This document shows, in pieces, positions 1 through 7,707 of a stretch of 47,870 nucleotides of DNA (its first letter is position 1; the number at the start of each line of letters is the position of its first letter). The stretch spans positions 22,941 through 70,810 of the forward strand of contig NZ_LKEG01000035.1 in NCBI RefSeq assembly GCF_001645105.1. The letters run 5' to 3'. This DNA is from Pseudomonas marginalis. GTDB taxonomy: Bacteria > Pseudomonadota > Gammaproteobacteria > Pseudomonadales > Pseudomonadaceae. Both the position numbers and the translations under genes were made by a program. The notes beneath the pieces were generated by a model, which was not told the DNA's origin, made no database searches, and was given only the letters and a program-made list of their open reading frames with translations.

Positions 1-153
1 GATCAGAACGTCAGACGTCTTTGCGTGAAGGTGGTCAACCTTGGCGATCACGCTGCTGTGGCCAACGTTGAGTTGATGGTGCGCGAACGGCTGGAAAAGA
101 TGGGGAAGGAAGGCGAGTTTTATCCGGCTGAGGAGACGGACACTCATCGATAG
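1..153 (+). CDS. 3' end of an unidentified gene
   Basis: An open frame enters from the left edge and runs to a TAG at 151-153, giving the last 50 residues of a protein. The tail is charged and helical-looking (ERLEKMGKEGEFY) and ends in an acidic stretch, PAEETDTHR. I do not recognise the family from this fragment. It points toward the convergent SMI1-like gene on the minus strand, with about 100 bp between the two stops. The amino-acid mix looks like real coding sequence, but the start and most of the protein lie outside the window. Confidence 0.5.
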   Translation, partial: DQNVRRLCVKVVNLGDHAAVANVELMVRERLEKMGKEGEFYPAEETDTHR

Positions 154-256
154 CACCCAGCAGCTCTGGTAAAAAAATAGGGTCTCGGCTAGTCGTGAGT
201 GCCTCAGTACGCCATTTGAGCATGTGTTGCGATTTCCGCTTTATGGGCAAATTGCA

Positions 257-736
257 CTAGCTCTGTGCTTTGGCGCTCCTGTACTGTTCGTTCCACCAGA
301 TGACAAGTTCAGCATGTTGCTCGTGAGTGATCCATGCGAAATTTGTTTTGTCCGCCGGGTCGCCCCCAAAGACTAAGGGCTTCGTATACCACTTGATCTT
401 GCCAGCGAAACGCTCGTCCGGTTCAAGGGAAATCTGATGGGGAAGGGCAAACGGCGCGGCATAGGACGCATCGAGTGGCAGCGTCGGAATGGTAAATATT
501 ACTCCGGAAGAGTTGATGACGATAAAGTCATCCCATCCTCTTAGACCTAATAGCGTGTACCCCGGCAGATGATGATCAAATCTGTAGGCCTTCATGGCAG
601 CTAAGCTCTCATCCTCCGTGAAGATGATGAAATAGTCGTCGTTTTGCCAACCTTCGTTCATGAGGGGATGACTCACTTTTGGCAGATAGGGAGGTACTCG
701 GTGTGCTACCAGCGTCTCGTGGCCGACAGGGAGCAA
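257..736 (-). CDS. SMI1/KNR4 (SUKH)-like protein
   Basis: This protein of up to 159 residues resembles the SMI1/KNR4 (SUKH) superfamily. Visible features are an acidic stretch with YFIIFTEDESLAAMKAY, then LPGYTLLGLRGWDDFIVIN, which matches the family pattern of a LPG turn, a 'G-x-x-G' turn and an aliphatic strand, followed by a proline-rich strand. Bacterial SUKH proteins are often immunity proteins against polymorphic toxins, but no toxin gene is next to it, so that role is inference. The start is uncertain: the longest frame begins with TTG, and the first ATG is at 658. Neither has a clear ribosome binding site, and the N-terminus may be truncated. Confidence 0.55.
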   Translation of the reverse strand: MLPVGHETLVAHRVPPYLPKVSHPLMNEGWQNDDYFIIFTEDESLAAMKAYRFDHHLPGYTLLGLRGWDDFIVINSSGVIFTIPTLPLDASYAAPFALPHQISLEPDERFAGKIKWYTKPLVFGGDPADKTNFAWITHEQHAELVIWWNEQYRSAKAQS

Positions 737-802
737 CGGTTGCTTACCGTCGGATGATTGTCTGATCTCAGAAGGGCTGCATTGTTTTGGTACAGGCGCA
801 AA

Positions 803-1039
803 TCACTGGGAGCGTAGACGTTGCCATTCATTCCAGCAGTCCTCAGCGATGAGGTCTGGATAACCACGATCTTCTTCCATTGCCAAGGCTGCGCTAAAAG
901 GCAAAGCGATGCAGGTGGATCTGTCTCGGATTTCACACACCTCAATCTCGGTAAGCGGCTGGCCCTTTTTATCCTCGGCGGCTTGCAGCACTGCCGCCAG
1001 AGCCGGCACAAAGACTAGACATAACGGATCTGTAGTCAT
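803..1039 (-). CDS. Small hypothetical protein (78 aa)
   Basis: I chose the ATG at 1039 because AGGGAAG lies six bases upstream; the open frame extends further to a TTG at 1120. The predicted 78-residue protein starts MTTDPLCLVFVPALAAVL, a hydrophobic helix that could be membrane-associated or packed in the core. It continues with a charged segment and CIALPFSAALAMEEDR near the C-terminus. I do not recognise the family. It sits just upstream of, and in the same direction as, the SMI1-like gene, so the two may be co-transcribed. A partial second copy of its central segment lies at 7506-7568. Confidence 0.5.
   Translation of the reverse strand: MTTDPLCLVFVPALAAVLQAAEDKKGQPLTEIEVCEIRDRSTCIALPFSAALAMEEDRGYPDLIAEDCWNEWQRLRSQ
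866..928 (-). repeat. Copy A of a 63-bp dispersed repeat
   Basis: Positions 866-928 match 7506-7568 in the same orientation, with five mismatches counted by eye. Copy A lies inside the 78-aa gene and encodes its CIALPFSAALAMEEDR segment; copy B is a broken remnant. Confidence 0.7.
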
Positions 1040-1252
1040 CAGTTTCTTCCCTGAGTCGATTAGAAATTGCATGGTAGGCCAGTTTCGGACATCAACATTA
1101 CCTCGAAGTGCGAACGTCAAAGTTAGCGTAGCGCGCTGCTATGTGGTGGCAGGAAGACTTATTGTCGCTTGGCGGCAGACCTTCAATGATGATCCTGAAA
1201 CGCTTAGGATTACTCACTCAATTCAGTACCAAAATGGAGCAGGCCACGGTTT

Positions 1253-2035
1253 ATGGATATCGAATTTCGCGGTAACGGCAAGCGTGATAATCCGTCTGTA
1301 GGTACATGCGATGAGTACGGCGTGAGCGGGATTACCAGCTTTGACGATCTGACCGAAGCTCGTCGTAAGATTGCTGACGCGCATCCAGGCTTTAAACCTC
1401 TGTTCTCGCTCGATGATCTGCACCAAGCCCGCTACACCTCGGGACATGTGCGCAATAATTTAGGGATGGACGATGCATCGGAGCAGGACATAGCGGGCTT
1501 GCCTCCAGAGTGCTTTGAGAATGGTGAATACATAGGCTATCCGACTACGAAAGAGGAGTTCGCAATCTGTCTTCGCAATTTCATGACCATGGTTGCAGCC
1601 TCGTCTTTCGAGGATGCTTGTACTCATGGTTTGACGCTAGATCAGCAGGCCCTCCAGGAGTGGATCGGTTACCAGAACAACCCTATCTCTCTTCTAGAGC
1701 AGCCTCTTTCAGCGCTCCTGGTACCCGTTCAGCAGTCCTGCCAGGCACTCGCGGCTTTTCCGAATGGCTATTTCACTTCGGATCTGGATCCCGCGAAAAA
1801 CTTTGCCGTTGCGCGTCATTTTTCAGAAGCGCATGGCTATGAGTTGATGGGCGTAGGTGCTTCTTACATCGGCTTCATTTGTGCTGAACCGCCTGATACA
1901 TCACTTGCTAACGTCGTAGCCAAAGACTTCTGTGCGCTCTATAACACTAGCGATGAAAACCTACAGGGACGTGTTTCCAAAGTTGCGCAGGCGATCTCCG
2001 GTCGGACGCATCTTTGGCTCCGTTACGTGGAGTGA
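1253..2035 (+). CDS. Hypothetical protein, possibly DUF4253-like
   Basis: This 260-residue protein has no signal peptide or membrane segment. The C-terminal third reads like a DUF4253 domain: a helix with AVARHFSEAHGYELMGVG, then a strand-plus-PP motif (GFICAEPPDTSLANVVAKD), and an aromatic end (THLWLRYVE) resembling the W-Y-F-W ending of that family. The N-terminal part is not recognised. The ATG at 1253 has only a distant GGAG, so the start is uncertain. The gene runs convergently to the small genes on its left and in the same direction as the DUF1444 gene 262 bp downstream. The DUF4253 assignment is tentative. Confidence 0.5.
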   Translation: MDIEFRGNGKRDNPSVGTCDEYGVSGITSFDDLTEARRKIADAHPGFKPLFSLDDLHQARYTSGHVRNNLGMDDASEQDIAGLPPECFENGEYIGYPTTKEEFAICLRNFMTMVAASSFEDACTHGLTLDQQALQEWIGYQNNPISLLEQPLSALLVPVQQSCQALAAFPNGYFTSDLDPAKNFAVARHFSEAHGYELMGVGASYIGFICAEPPDTSLANVVAKDFCALYNTSDENLQGRVSKVAQAISGRTHLWLRYVE

Positions 2036-2297
2036 GCTTCGTCGCATCCAAAGTCCGGCTGAATAGTTAACAAAGCTTGTGAGAGGTCTGGAGCTTTTTG
2101 CCGCCTCGTAGGATGGCAGTATCCACACATCCACTACAATCAGGCACATGATTGGCGCTGCTCGTTTTCCGCTACGTAACGTCAATTTCGTCTGATAGCT
2201 GTCGATATGGAGAGCAGCCGTCCCAAGCTCTGAACAAGTTTAAGCCTGCCCAATTCCCGCTGTTTACAATTGCCTGCTGACAAAAAGGATTCTGTAC

Positions 2298-3515
2298 ATG
2301 CTTTTTTCCCTGCTCGACAAATTCTTCAATCGACCGCTAACTGATGAAGCATTTGCCAAAAAATTTATGGATTCGACTCGTAAAGCTGGCTTCAGCGAGA
2401 ATCTGAATTTTGAGAAGAACGAGTTCCGCATCCGCCATGGGGATGGATCGTACTTCAATCTCCATAATGCCTTTCGCGACTATCAAAATGCAGACAAAGC
2501 ACAGAAATCCGCCGTTCTGACCGGATACGTATCGACGCTGTTAGAGGCGGGTAGAAAAACCGAGACTGTGTTTGATAATGTCAAAGCACAGCTGCGTCCG
2601 GTGATTCGCAACCTTGCCATGCTTGAAGAAATTCGACTGGAACACGCCCGTAAAAATGGCGACAAGCAGTACGATTATGTTTCACAGCCTTTGGGCCGAG
2701 ACTGCGTTATTCTGCTTGCTGTCGATTCGCCCGAGTCCACTGCCACCCTTACCAATGGCCCCGAAGCACATTGGGGTGTGACGATGGAAGAGGCGGTAAA
2801 GATCTCCATCGAGAACCTGCGTGATACGACAAACGAAGCCTTCGGGGAGATTATTCCAGGCCTATACGCTGGGGAGTGGGCGGATGGGTACGACACCAGC
2901 AGGGTGTTGTTGCCAGATGTCCTTCAGCGCGTGCCAGTTAAAGGTCGGCCAGTGTTCATGGTGCCCAGTCGAGACGTCCTGATGGTCACTGGAGACAAGG
3001 ACGAACAGGGAATTCGTCAGATGGTAGAGCTTGCTTTCCAGGCTCTTGAAAGGGGGCGTGCTGTCTCTACCGATATTTACACCTACGAAGGTCGCGATAT
3101 CATACCGTTTAACTGTGATGATGAAGGGGTCAGCAGTCGGTTGGTTACACTGGAGCATTTGCTGCTGCAGAGTAATTATGCCAATCAGAAAGAGTTGCTC
3201 GACAAGCTCAATCTGGAAAAGGGCATCGACATCTTCGTCGCCTCCTACAACCTCTTCCAAATGGCTGACCAACCAAACCAGACGGTATCGATGAGCGCCT
3301 GGACAAAAGGTGTGCTGACGCTGTTGCCCAAGACAGATCGCGTCGCGTTGGTTGAACCTGTTGAGGGTGGGGAAGCGACAGTCAAAACCGTCTCCTGGAG
3401 TGAACTTGAATCCGAGCTTGGCGATCTGCTGGCTACAGAAGCGGGCTATCCACGTCGTTATCGGACACTGGGATTTCCTTCGGTTGAGCAGCTTAATCGC
3501 CTGACTACCTTGTGA
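2298..3515 (+). CDS. DUF1444 (YtpQ-like) family protein
   Basis: A 405-residue soluble protein. Its start is supported by AAGGA about nine bases before the ATG. The region around residues 115-200 (DYVSQPLGRDCVILLAVDSPESTATLTN, then WGVTMEEAVKISIENLRD) has the layout of the DUF1444 family: a 'DLxVxxAVD' strand, then a tryptophan and a helix ending in 'xNL'. The function of the family is not established. There is no operon partner; immediately downstream is a broken ATPase gene. Codon use looks ordinary for Pseudomonas. Confidence is good that the gene is real, moderate for the family. Confidence 0.65.
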   Translation: MLFSLLDKFFNRPLTDEAFAKKFMDSTRKAGFSENLNFEKNEFRIRHGDGSYFNLHNAFRDYQNADKAQKSAVLTGYVSTLLEAGRKTETVFDNVKAQLRPVIRNLAMLEEIRLEHARKNGDKQYDYVSQPLGRDCVILLAVDSPESTATLTNGPEAHWGVTMEEAVKISIENLRDTTNEAFGEIIPGLYAGEWADGYDTSRVLLPDVLQRVPVKGRPVFMVPSRDVLMVTGDKDEQGIRQMVELAFQALERGRAVSTDIYTYEGRDIIPFNCDDEGVSSRLVTLEHLLLQSNYANQKELLDKLNLEKGIDIFVASYNLFQMADQPNQTVSMSAWTKGVLTLLPKTDRVALVEPVEGGEATVKTVSWSELESELGDLLATEAGYPRRYRTLGFPSVEQLNRLTTL

Positions 3516-3528
3516 TCAGTGCTCTACT

Positions 3529-3700
3529 ACTCTGGCGCACGGCAATGGAGGTATCGCTGAGCTGGCAAAGCAGCAGTCGCAATTTATCATTACGATACAC
3601 TCCCCATTTTGATTGCTTATCCTGGTGGGAAAATTTGGGAGTTTACCGATGTGGGGTTGGTGGCTTCTCTAGCGCTACTGAGTCGGGCCGCAAGATCTGA
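3529..3700 (+). pseudogene. Frameshifted remnant of an AAA ATPase C-terminus
   Basis: In one frame the sequence reads ELAKQQSQFIITIHSP. One base too few in the run of C shifts it, and the next frame continues ILIAYPGGKIWEF and stops at 3700. Together this is the 'QFIIATHSPILLAYPGA' segment after the Walker B of small predicted ATPases (COG3910-like). Everything upstream, including the nucleotide-binding loop, is missing. The remnant is therefore both truncated at its 5' end and frameshifted. Confidence 0.7.
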
Positions 3701-3720
3701 CTGACTTACTTCAGTTGGCG

Positions 3721-3836
3721 AGCCGCTGTGCGCGGGCAGGCTGTGGCGAACCGAGCTCCCGCGTCCCGCCGTATCTCGGCCCTGCGGGCGTCCATCCTTC
3801 ACGCCTTCGGCTGTGCCAGCCTGCGCGCTCCGCTTG
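3721..3836 (-). repeat. Structured intergenic repeat, copy 1
   Basis: Read on the minus strand, it starts with CAAGCGGAGCGCGCAGG, continues with a GGATGGACGCCCGCAGGGCC core and a variable hairpin, and ends with GGTTCGCCACAGCC. The other four copies are at 36741, 45280, 46187 and 46549. It lies between the ATPase remnant and the secreted hydrolase. Confidence 0.8.
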
Positions 3837-3880
3837 CGTTGGTTACTCAGTGCGATATGGTCGATACGCCAAGCAGCTCG

Positions 3881-5020
3881 TCATTTCTCCGATGGGGAAA
3901 CCACATCTTGCCAGCCATCAATCAATTCCATATTTTGCGCAACGAGCTGGCAGGGCTTGCCAGTTGCCTTGCGACAATTGCTAAGCGCCTGCTTTCGTGC
4001 TGTCTTGAGTGAGCGCGCGCCGTAGTACCAGTAAATGCTGCTACTTTCCTTGGACATGGCCATGGCTTTCTCGGTAACGCTCTGAAGATAAGCCTCAGCG
4101 CTCGCACGGTCTTCGGGCGCCAGCTTCGAAAGCAGCAGCATTAATGCGCTGTCGTCCATGGCAGGAAGCCGGTTGCTCCTGAGAAAATCTTCGATATGAG
4201 GCTTTAAAAGGGTATTGGCCTCTTGTTTGTAGAGCGAGTGCCCATCCCTACCGAATGGGGGTAGCAACGCCAGTTCAGCATTACCTCCCGCCGAGCGGTA
4301 GCCCGCGATCATCCGACCTACGAGATCTGGGCTGAAAAACGGATCATTCTCGGCGTAAATCCAGAGCGTTGGCGTTGGGTTGCCTTTGCCAAATTTCGTG
4401 AGGTTTCGCACAAGATCAGTTTGATATAACGAGCAATTAGAGTCCGCAGAGCCCACATTTGTGTAGTGGTAAACGCCGCCAGAGATGTTAACTACCGCCG
4501 TCAATGGGTGACTTGGTTGAGCCGCGAGGTCTAGCATTGACGCTCCGCCGATAGAGATACCAACACCTACTGCCAAGGATGGATCTACATCTGGACGCTC
4601 ACGCACAGCCGCCAATGCGGCGCCAAGCTCTCTGCCATGCGCATCGAGAAATCGTGCCACGTTGGGATTGGTGCAAGTTCCCCCTTCATTCATGAAGTTT
4701 CCGGTCGAACGACCATAGCCGGGCCATACAATAGATGCGGCAAGCCAGCCACGGTGCGCAAAGTCGTGAGCGATATGAGCAAGCCAATCGGCATGTGCGG
4801 CGGACGGAGAGGTTGCCGCCGAGCCGTTAACAATCAGTGCAATGGGGTACTTACCCTCCTTTACGGGACGAACGATTAATGCTTCGATTTTCTCAATATG
4901 TGAGTCAACATGGATGGGCAGTAAGAGTTGTTCTTCGCTTACCAGTGAGTCTGCACGGGGTTGGCTTGCAAAAAGCATCAGACCAAACGTGATAGTCCTG
5001 AAGCGTAGTATTGATTGCAT
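3881..5020 (-). CDS. Secreted alpha/beta hydrolase (dienelactone hydrolase-like)
   Basis: A 379-residue protein with an N-terminal signal peptide (MQSILRFRTITFGLMLFASQ, likely cleaved near PRADS), so probably periplasmic. The alpha/beta hydrolase core shows the nucleophile elbow GISIGG, a candidate acid in ENDPFFSPD and a candidate histidine in GRDGHSLY. After the core there is a C-terminal helical extension with a cysteine pair (SNCRKATGKPC) that could form a disulfide. The substrate cannot be read from the sequence. It is a single gene with its own upstream region and no obvious partner. The start ATG at 5020 is consistent with the signal peptide. Confidence 0.75.
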   Translation of the reverse strand: MQSILRFRTITFGLMLFASQPRADSLVSEEQLLLPIHVDSHIEKIEALIVRPVKEGKYPIALIVNGSAATSPSAAHADWLAHIAHDFAHRGWLAASIVWPGYGRSTGNFMNEGGTCTNPNVARFLDAHGRELGAALAAVRERPDVDPSLAVGVGISIGGASMLDLAAQPSHPLTAVVNISGGVYHYTNVGSADSNCSLYQTDLVRNLTKFGKGNPTPTLWIYAENDPFFSPDLVGRMIAGYRSAGGNAELALLPPFGRDGHSLYKQEANTLLKPHIEDFLRSNRLPAMDDSALMLLLSKLAPEDRASAEAYLQSVTEKAMAMSKESSSIYWYYGARSLKTARKQALSNCRKATGKPCQLVAQNMELIDGWQDVVSPSEK

Positions 5021-5273
5021 TTAGAACGCTCGCTGATACGTTAGAAGCCAAGCTTAAACTGGTGCGACAATAGCTGATCGTAAGGTTCTGTCCAATACGT
5101 CTTGTGGTTAGCCCGGGATGTCTCATCGCGTATCACTCAATCCAGCACCGTTGGGAAATAGGTGATGTGGAATTAACCTGCTGACACGTGGGGACTTACG
5201 CCATTAGTTCTGGAGTTCGGAGGGTCTATTTCCGGAACTCTTTAGTTGTGTCTGCATATGTTCCGATTAGCAG

Positions 5274-6365
5274 CTAATCCAACAGGAATTCGTCCTGTTG
5301 AGTTATCTGCAAAGCAGTCTTCTCCAAACGCAGTAAAAATTCTTTTCGGGGCTGTCCTCCGCCATATCCGGCGAGTGCTCCATTCGTCGCTATGACACGG
5401 TGACAGGGAACGATAATGGATAAGCGATTGTGTCCATTTGCATTGCCCACTGCTTGGCTTGCACCTGGCTTACCGATGGCCCCAGCGATGGCACCGTAGG
5501 TTGAAATGGTTCCATAGTCGATTTTTAAAAGCTCTGCCCACACAAGCCTGTCAAAAGAACTGCCTGGCATATGGAGCGGTACTGAAAATTTCTTTAGCTT
5601 TCCCTCAAAATAAAGTTTTAGTTGCACTTCGATTTGCTTGATGTGGAGATGCTCGCCAGGCGCAATGGAATACCCATGACGCCCACGCAGTTCGTTTAAT
5701 TCAGCGGTTAGCGCCGGACGGTCAAGAAATTCGAGGAGTACCAAACCTCGTTCCTCTGCCATGGCAATCATTGGGCCCAACGGTGTAGTCAGATGGCGAT
5801 AAAGCAGGAGGGACGTTTCAGTTGCCTTACCGGGGGGCATTTGAAATGTTTTTTTGAAAGCATCCCTAAAGCCACTCAATGACTCGTATCCTAAGTCAAA
5901 TGCTGTGTTATCCAGGGTTTCGCCCGAAGAAATCCGGCCTAGGGCGACACCGAGCCTTCTAGAGCGCATCCATGCATGAAAAGTCATGCCAAAATTCTGT
6001 TTGAACCACCTGCGTAAGCGTAACGGATCGATACCACGCGTAGTTAGTTCAGCATCACTCCAGCGAGCGTCAGGTGATGCAGATACAGAGGCCAGTAGCC
6101 CCTTGACCCAATCTGGCGCGGAAGCCGCGAGATCTAATGGCTTGCATCGTAAGCAAGGCCGATAACCTGCAGCCATCGCTTCGTTGGCCTGCGAAAAGAA
6201 CTCTACATTCTCGGGCTTTGGCTTACGTGCACCACATGTAGGGCGGCAAAAAATACCTGTAGTTTTGACAGCAGTGAAAAAAACGCCCTCATAGGCGGTG
6301 TCGCTGCATAGCATCGCATTTACCATCTCGCTTCTGGGCGGAAGAGCGTGATTGTAAGATCTCAT
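5274..6365 (-). CDS. ada: Ada: methylphosphotriester/O6-methylguanine-DNA methyltransferase and regulator
   Basis: Ada repairs alkylated DNA by moving methyl groups to its own cysteines and, once methylated, activates the adaptive response. The N-terminal zinc domain has cysteines C40, C44, C71 and C74 (FCRPTC and CLRC), C40 being the expected phosphotriester acceptor. An AraC-type helix-turn-helix follows (LRRWFKQNFGMTFHAWMRSRRLG), and the methyltransferase domain has the active-site PCHRV motif. I chose the ATG at 6365 because it places the zinc cysteines two residues from their E. coli positions (363 versus 354 aa). The frame continues upstream to a GTG at 6446, directly after the stop of the preceding gene, so the two are probably co-transcribed. 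Confidence 0.92.
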   Translation of the reverse strand: MRSYNHALPPRSEMVNAMLCSDTAYEGVFFTAVKTTGIFCRPTCGARKPKPENVEFFSQANEAMAAGYRPCLRCKPLDLAASAPDWVKGLLASVSASPDARWSDAELTTRGIDPLRLRRWFKQNFGMTFHAWMRSRRLGVALGRISSGETLDNTAFDLGYESLSGFRDAFKKTFQMPPGKATETSLLLYRHLTTPLGPMIAMAEERGLVLLEFLDRPALTAELNELRGRHGYSIAPGEHLHIKQIEVQLKLYFEGKLKKFSVPLHMPGSSFDRLVWAELLKIDYGTISTYGAIAGAIGKPGASQAVGNANGHNRLSIIVPCHRVIATNGALAGYGGGQPRKEFLLRLEKTALQITQQDEFLLD

Positions 6366-6449
6366 TAGAGCGTAGCCTCGTCCTCGAATGGGTGTGAAAA
6401 TCGCTTTCGAGGTGCGGAAAACAGCGGCGATTTTCATGCGGATCACAGA

Positions 6450-7286
6450 TTAATAGGGCGAAGATAACTTTTCGCTTAGGTGTTTTTTTGCTGCCATAAG
6501 GTTATTCAGGTCGCTGTAGGTATATGCGTCCAATGGATACTCGAAAAGCTTTCCCGTTCGCAAGAAGCTCTTGGCGAGCGCCTTGTTGGCGCCGCATAAG
6601 AATTCAGCAATGCTGGAACCAGCGCTTAGCCGTTTGACGCCTAGACTCGTTAATTCATCCATGCCGGGTTGGCCGTTCCAGGCAAGCAGGTTGACGGGTA
6701 GCCGCGTTGCCTCGCACAGTGTAGCAATGTCGTTTTCCTCAACCATTCCAGCCGCAAAAATGCCGTCTGCACCTGCTTGCTCGAACAGCGATGCGCGGAA
6801 TAGGGTCTCTGGCAATTGTCGCGCTGGCTCTACCAAACATCTCAGATAAACGTCAGTTCGTACGTTCACGAACAAGTCTATTCCATGCTTGTTTGCTACC
6901 TTATTTGCCACTTCGATTTTTCGCAAAATCAGATCAGTGCTGCCTGTTCCGTCCTCAATGTTGATTCCAACGGCTCCAGCCCTAACTACGCATTCAATAA
7001 CTTTAGCAACCGACTCAAGGTCGTCGGAATAGCCCCCTTCGACATCGACCGTGAGGGGGACTGTAAGCACTCGAACCATTGACTCAACTGTAGTAGTCAG
7101 CAGTTTTAGGGGAAGTTGATTGCCATCTTGGTATCCATGCGCCCAAGCAACGGCGGCGCTGCTGGTCGCGACTGCCTTACTCCCTACGCTCTCGACAATA
7201 CGTGCGCTGCCAGCATCGCTCACGTTGGCGAGTACCAACAAATTATCTTGGTGAAGGTTGCGGAAAACCGCACTTAGTGGCGTCAT
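6450..7286 (-). CDS. Isocitrate lyase/PEP mutase family protein
   Basis: A 278-residue TIM-barrel protein of the isocitrate lyase/phosphoenolpyruvate mutase superfamily. Diagnostic segments are DVEGGYSDD (the D-x-E-x-G-Y metal-site strand) and GAVGINIEDGTG. The KKCGH-type catalytic loop of true isocitrate lyases is not visible, so it more likely acts on a small 2-oxo or 2-hydroxy acid C-C or C-P bond, as do the short relatives annotated as oxaloacetate decarboxylase or carboxyphosphonoenolpyruvate mutase. It is the first gene of a minus-strand pair with ada. The pairing with a DNA-repair gene has no obvious metabolic explanation here. Confidence 0.8.
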   Translation of the reverse strand: MTPLSAVFRNLHQDNLLVLANVSDAGSARIVESVGSKAVATSSAAVAWAHGYQDGNQLPLKLLTTTVESMVRVLTVPLTVDVEGGYSDDLESVAKVIECVVRAGAVGINIEDGTGSTDLILRKIEVANKVANKHGIDLFVNVRTDVYLRCLVEPARQLPETLFRASLFEQAGADGIFAAGMVEENDIATLCEATRLPVNLLAWNGQPGMDELTSLGVKRLSAGSSIAEFLCGANKALAKSFLRTGKLFEYPLDAYTYSDLNNLMAAKKHLSEKLSSPY

Positions 7287-7707
7287 TCAGTGGTGCCCCG
7301 GAGAGAGAAGACTGATGCAGATCGCGCTATCGTAAGCTGACTACACCGACGTCTCCACCGAGAAATCGACAGTGATTTAAGAGCTAGCGAATATAGTTTC
7401 TGCGGGCTAGGAATGGGTGAATACCTACTCAAAAGCCTGCTGAAAGACGTTGCCATACACATCCAGTCATTGCAGGGATCGGATAGATGACTTCCCCGGA
7501 CGCTTACGATCTTCTTCCATTGCCAACGCTGCACTGAAAGGCAAAGCGATGCAGGTGCATCAGTCTCGCTGGAATAAACCCAGCGATCTTTAAGGATGCA
7601 TGCGGCAGGCACGTGGATCTTCTTATCACTCGTGCAGAGGACACGTTAGCGCTGCAGCATGAGAAGGATAAACTGAGCTCACTGGCTAGAACGACCACGC
7701 GGTAGGC
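7287..7707. other. Gene-poor stretch with decayed coding fragments
   Basis: No intact gene is supported in these 421 bp. On the minus strand, 7506-7568 repeats part of the small gene at 803-1039, with a stop codon upstream of the matching frame, so it is a dead fragment. On the plus strand, a short open frame ending at about 7704 (LALQHEKDKLSSLART) looks like a scrap of a coiled-coil protein with no start. The stretch looks like a zone of past insertions and deletions. Confidence 0.5.
7506..7568 (-). repeat. Copy B of the 63-bp dispersed repeat
   Basis: This segment matches 866-928 with five mismatches. In the frame corresponding to the 78-aa protein it reads TCIALPFSAALAMEEDR, but a TGA precedes it, so it is a remnant. 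Confidence 0.65.

Noticed and set aside
706..1011. A 101-aa minus-strand frame overlapping the 78-aa gene
   Set aside because: It is a shadow in another frame; the 803-1039 frame has the ribosome binding site and more protein-like composition.
3512..3700. A 62-aa frame after the DUF1444 gene
   Set aside because: Its translation is meaningless, while two neighbouring frames together give the ATPase remnant.
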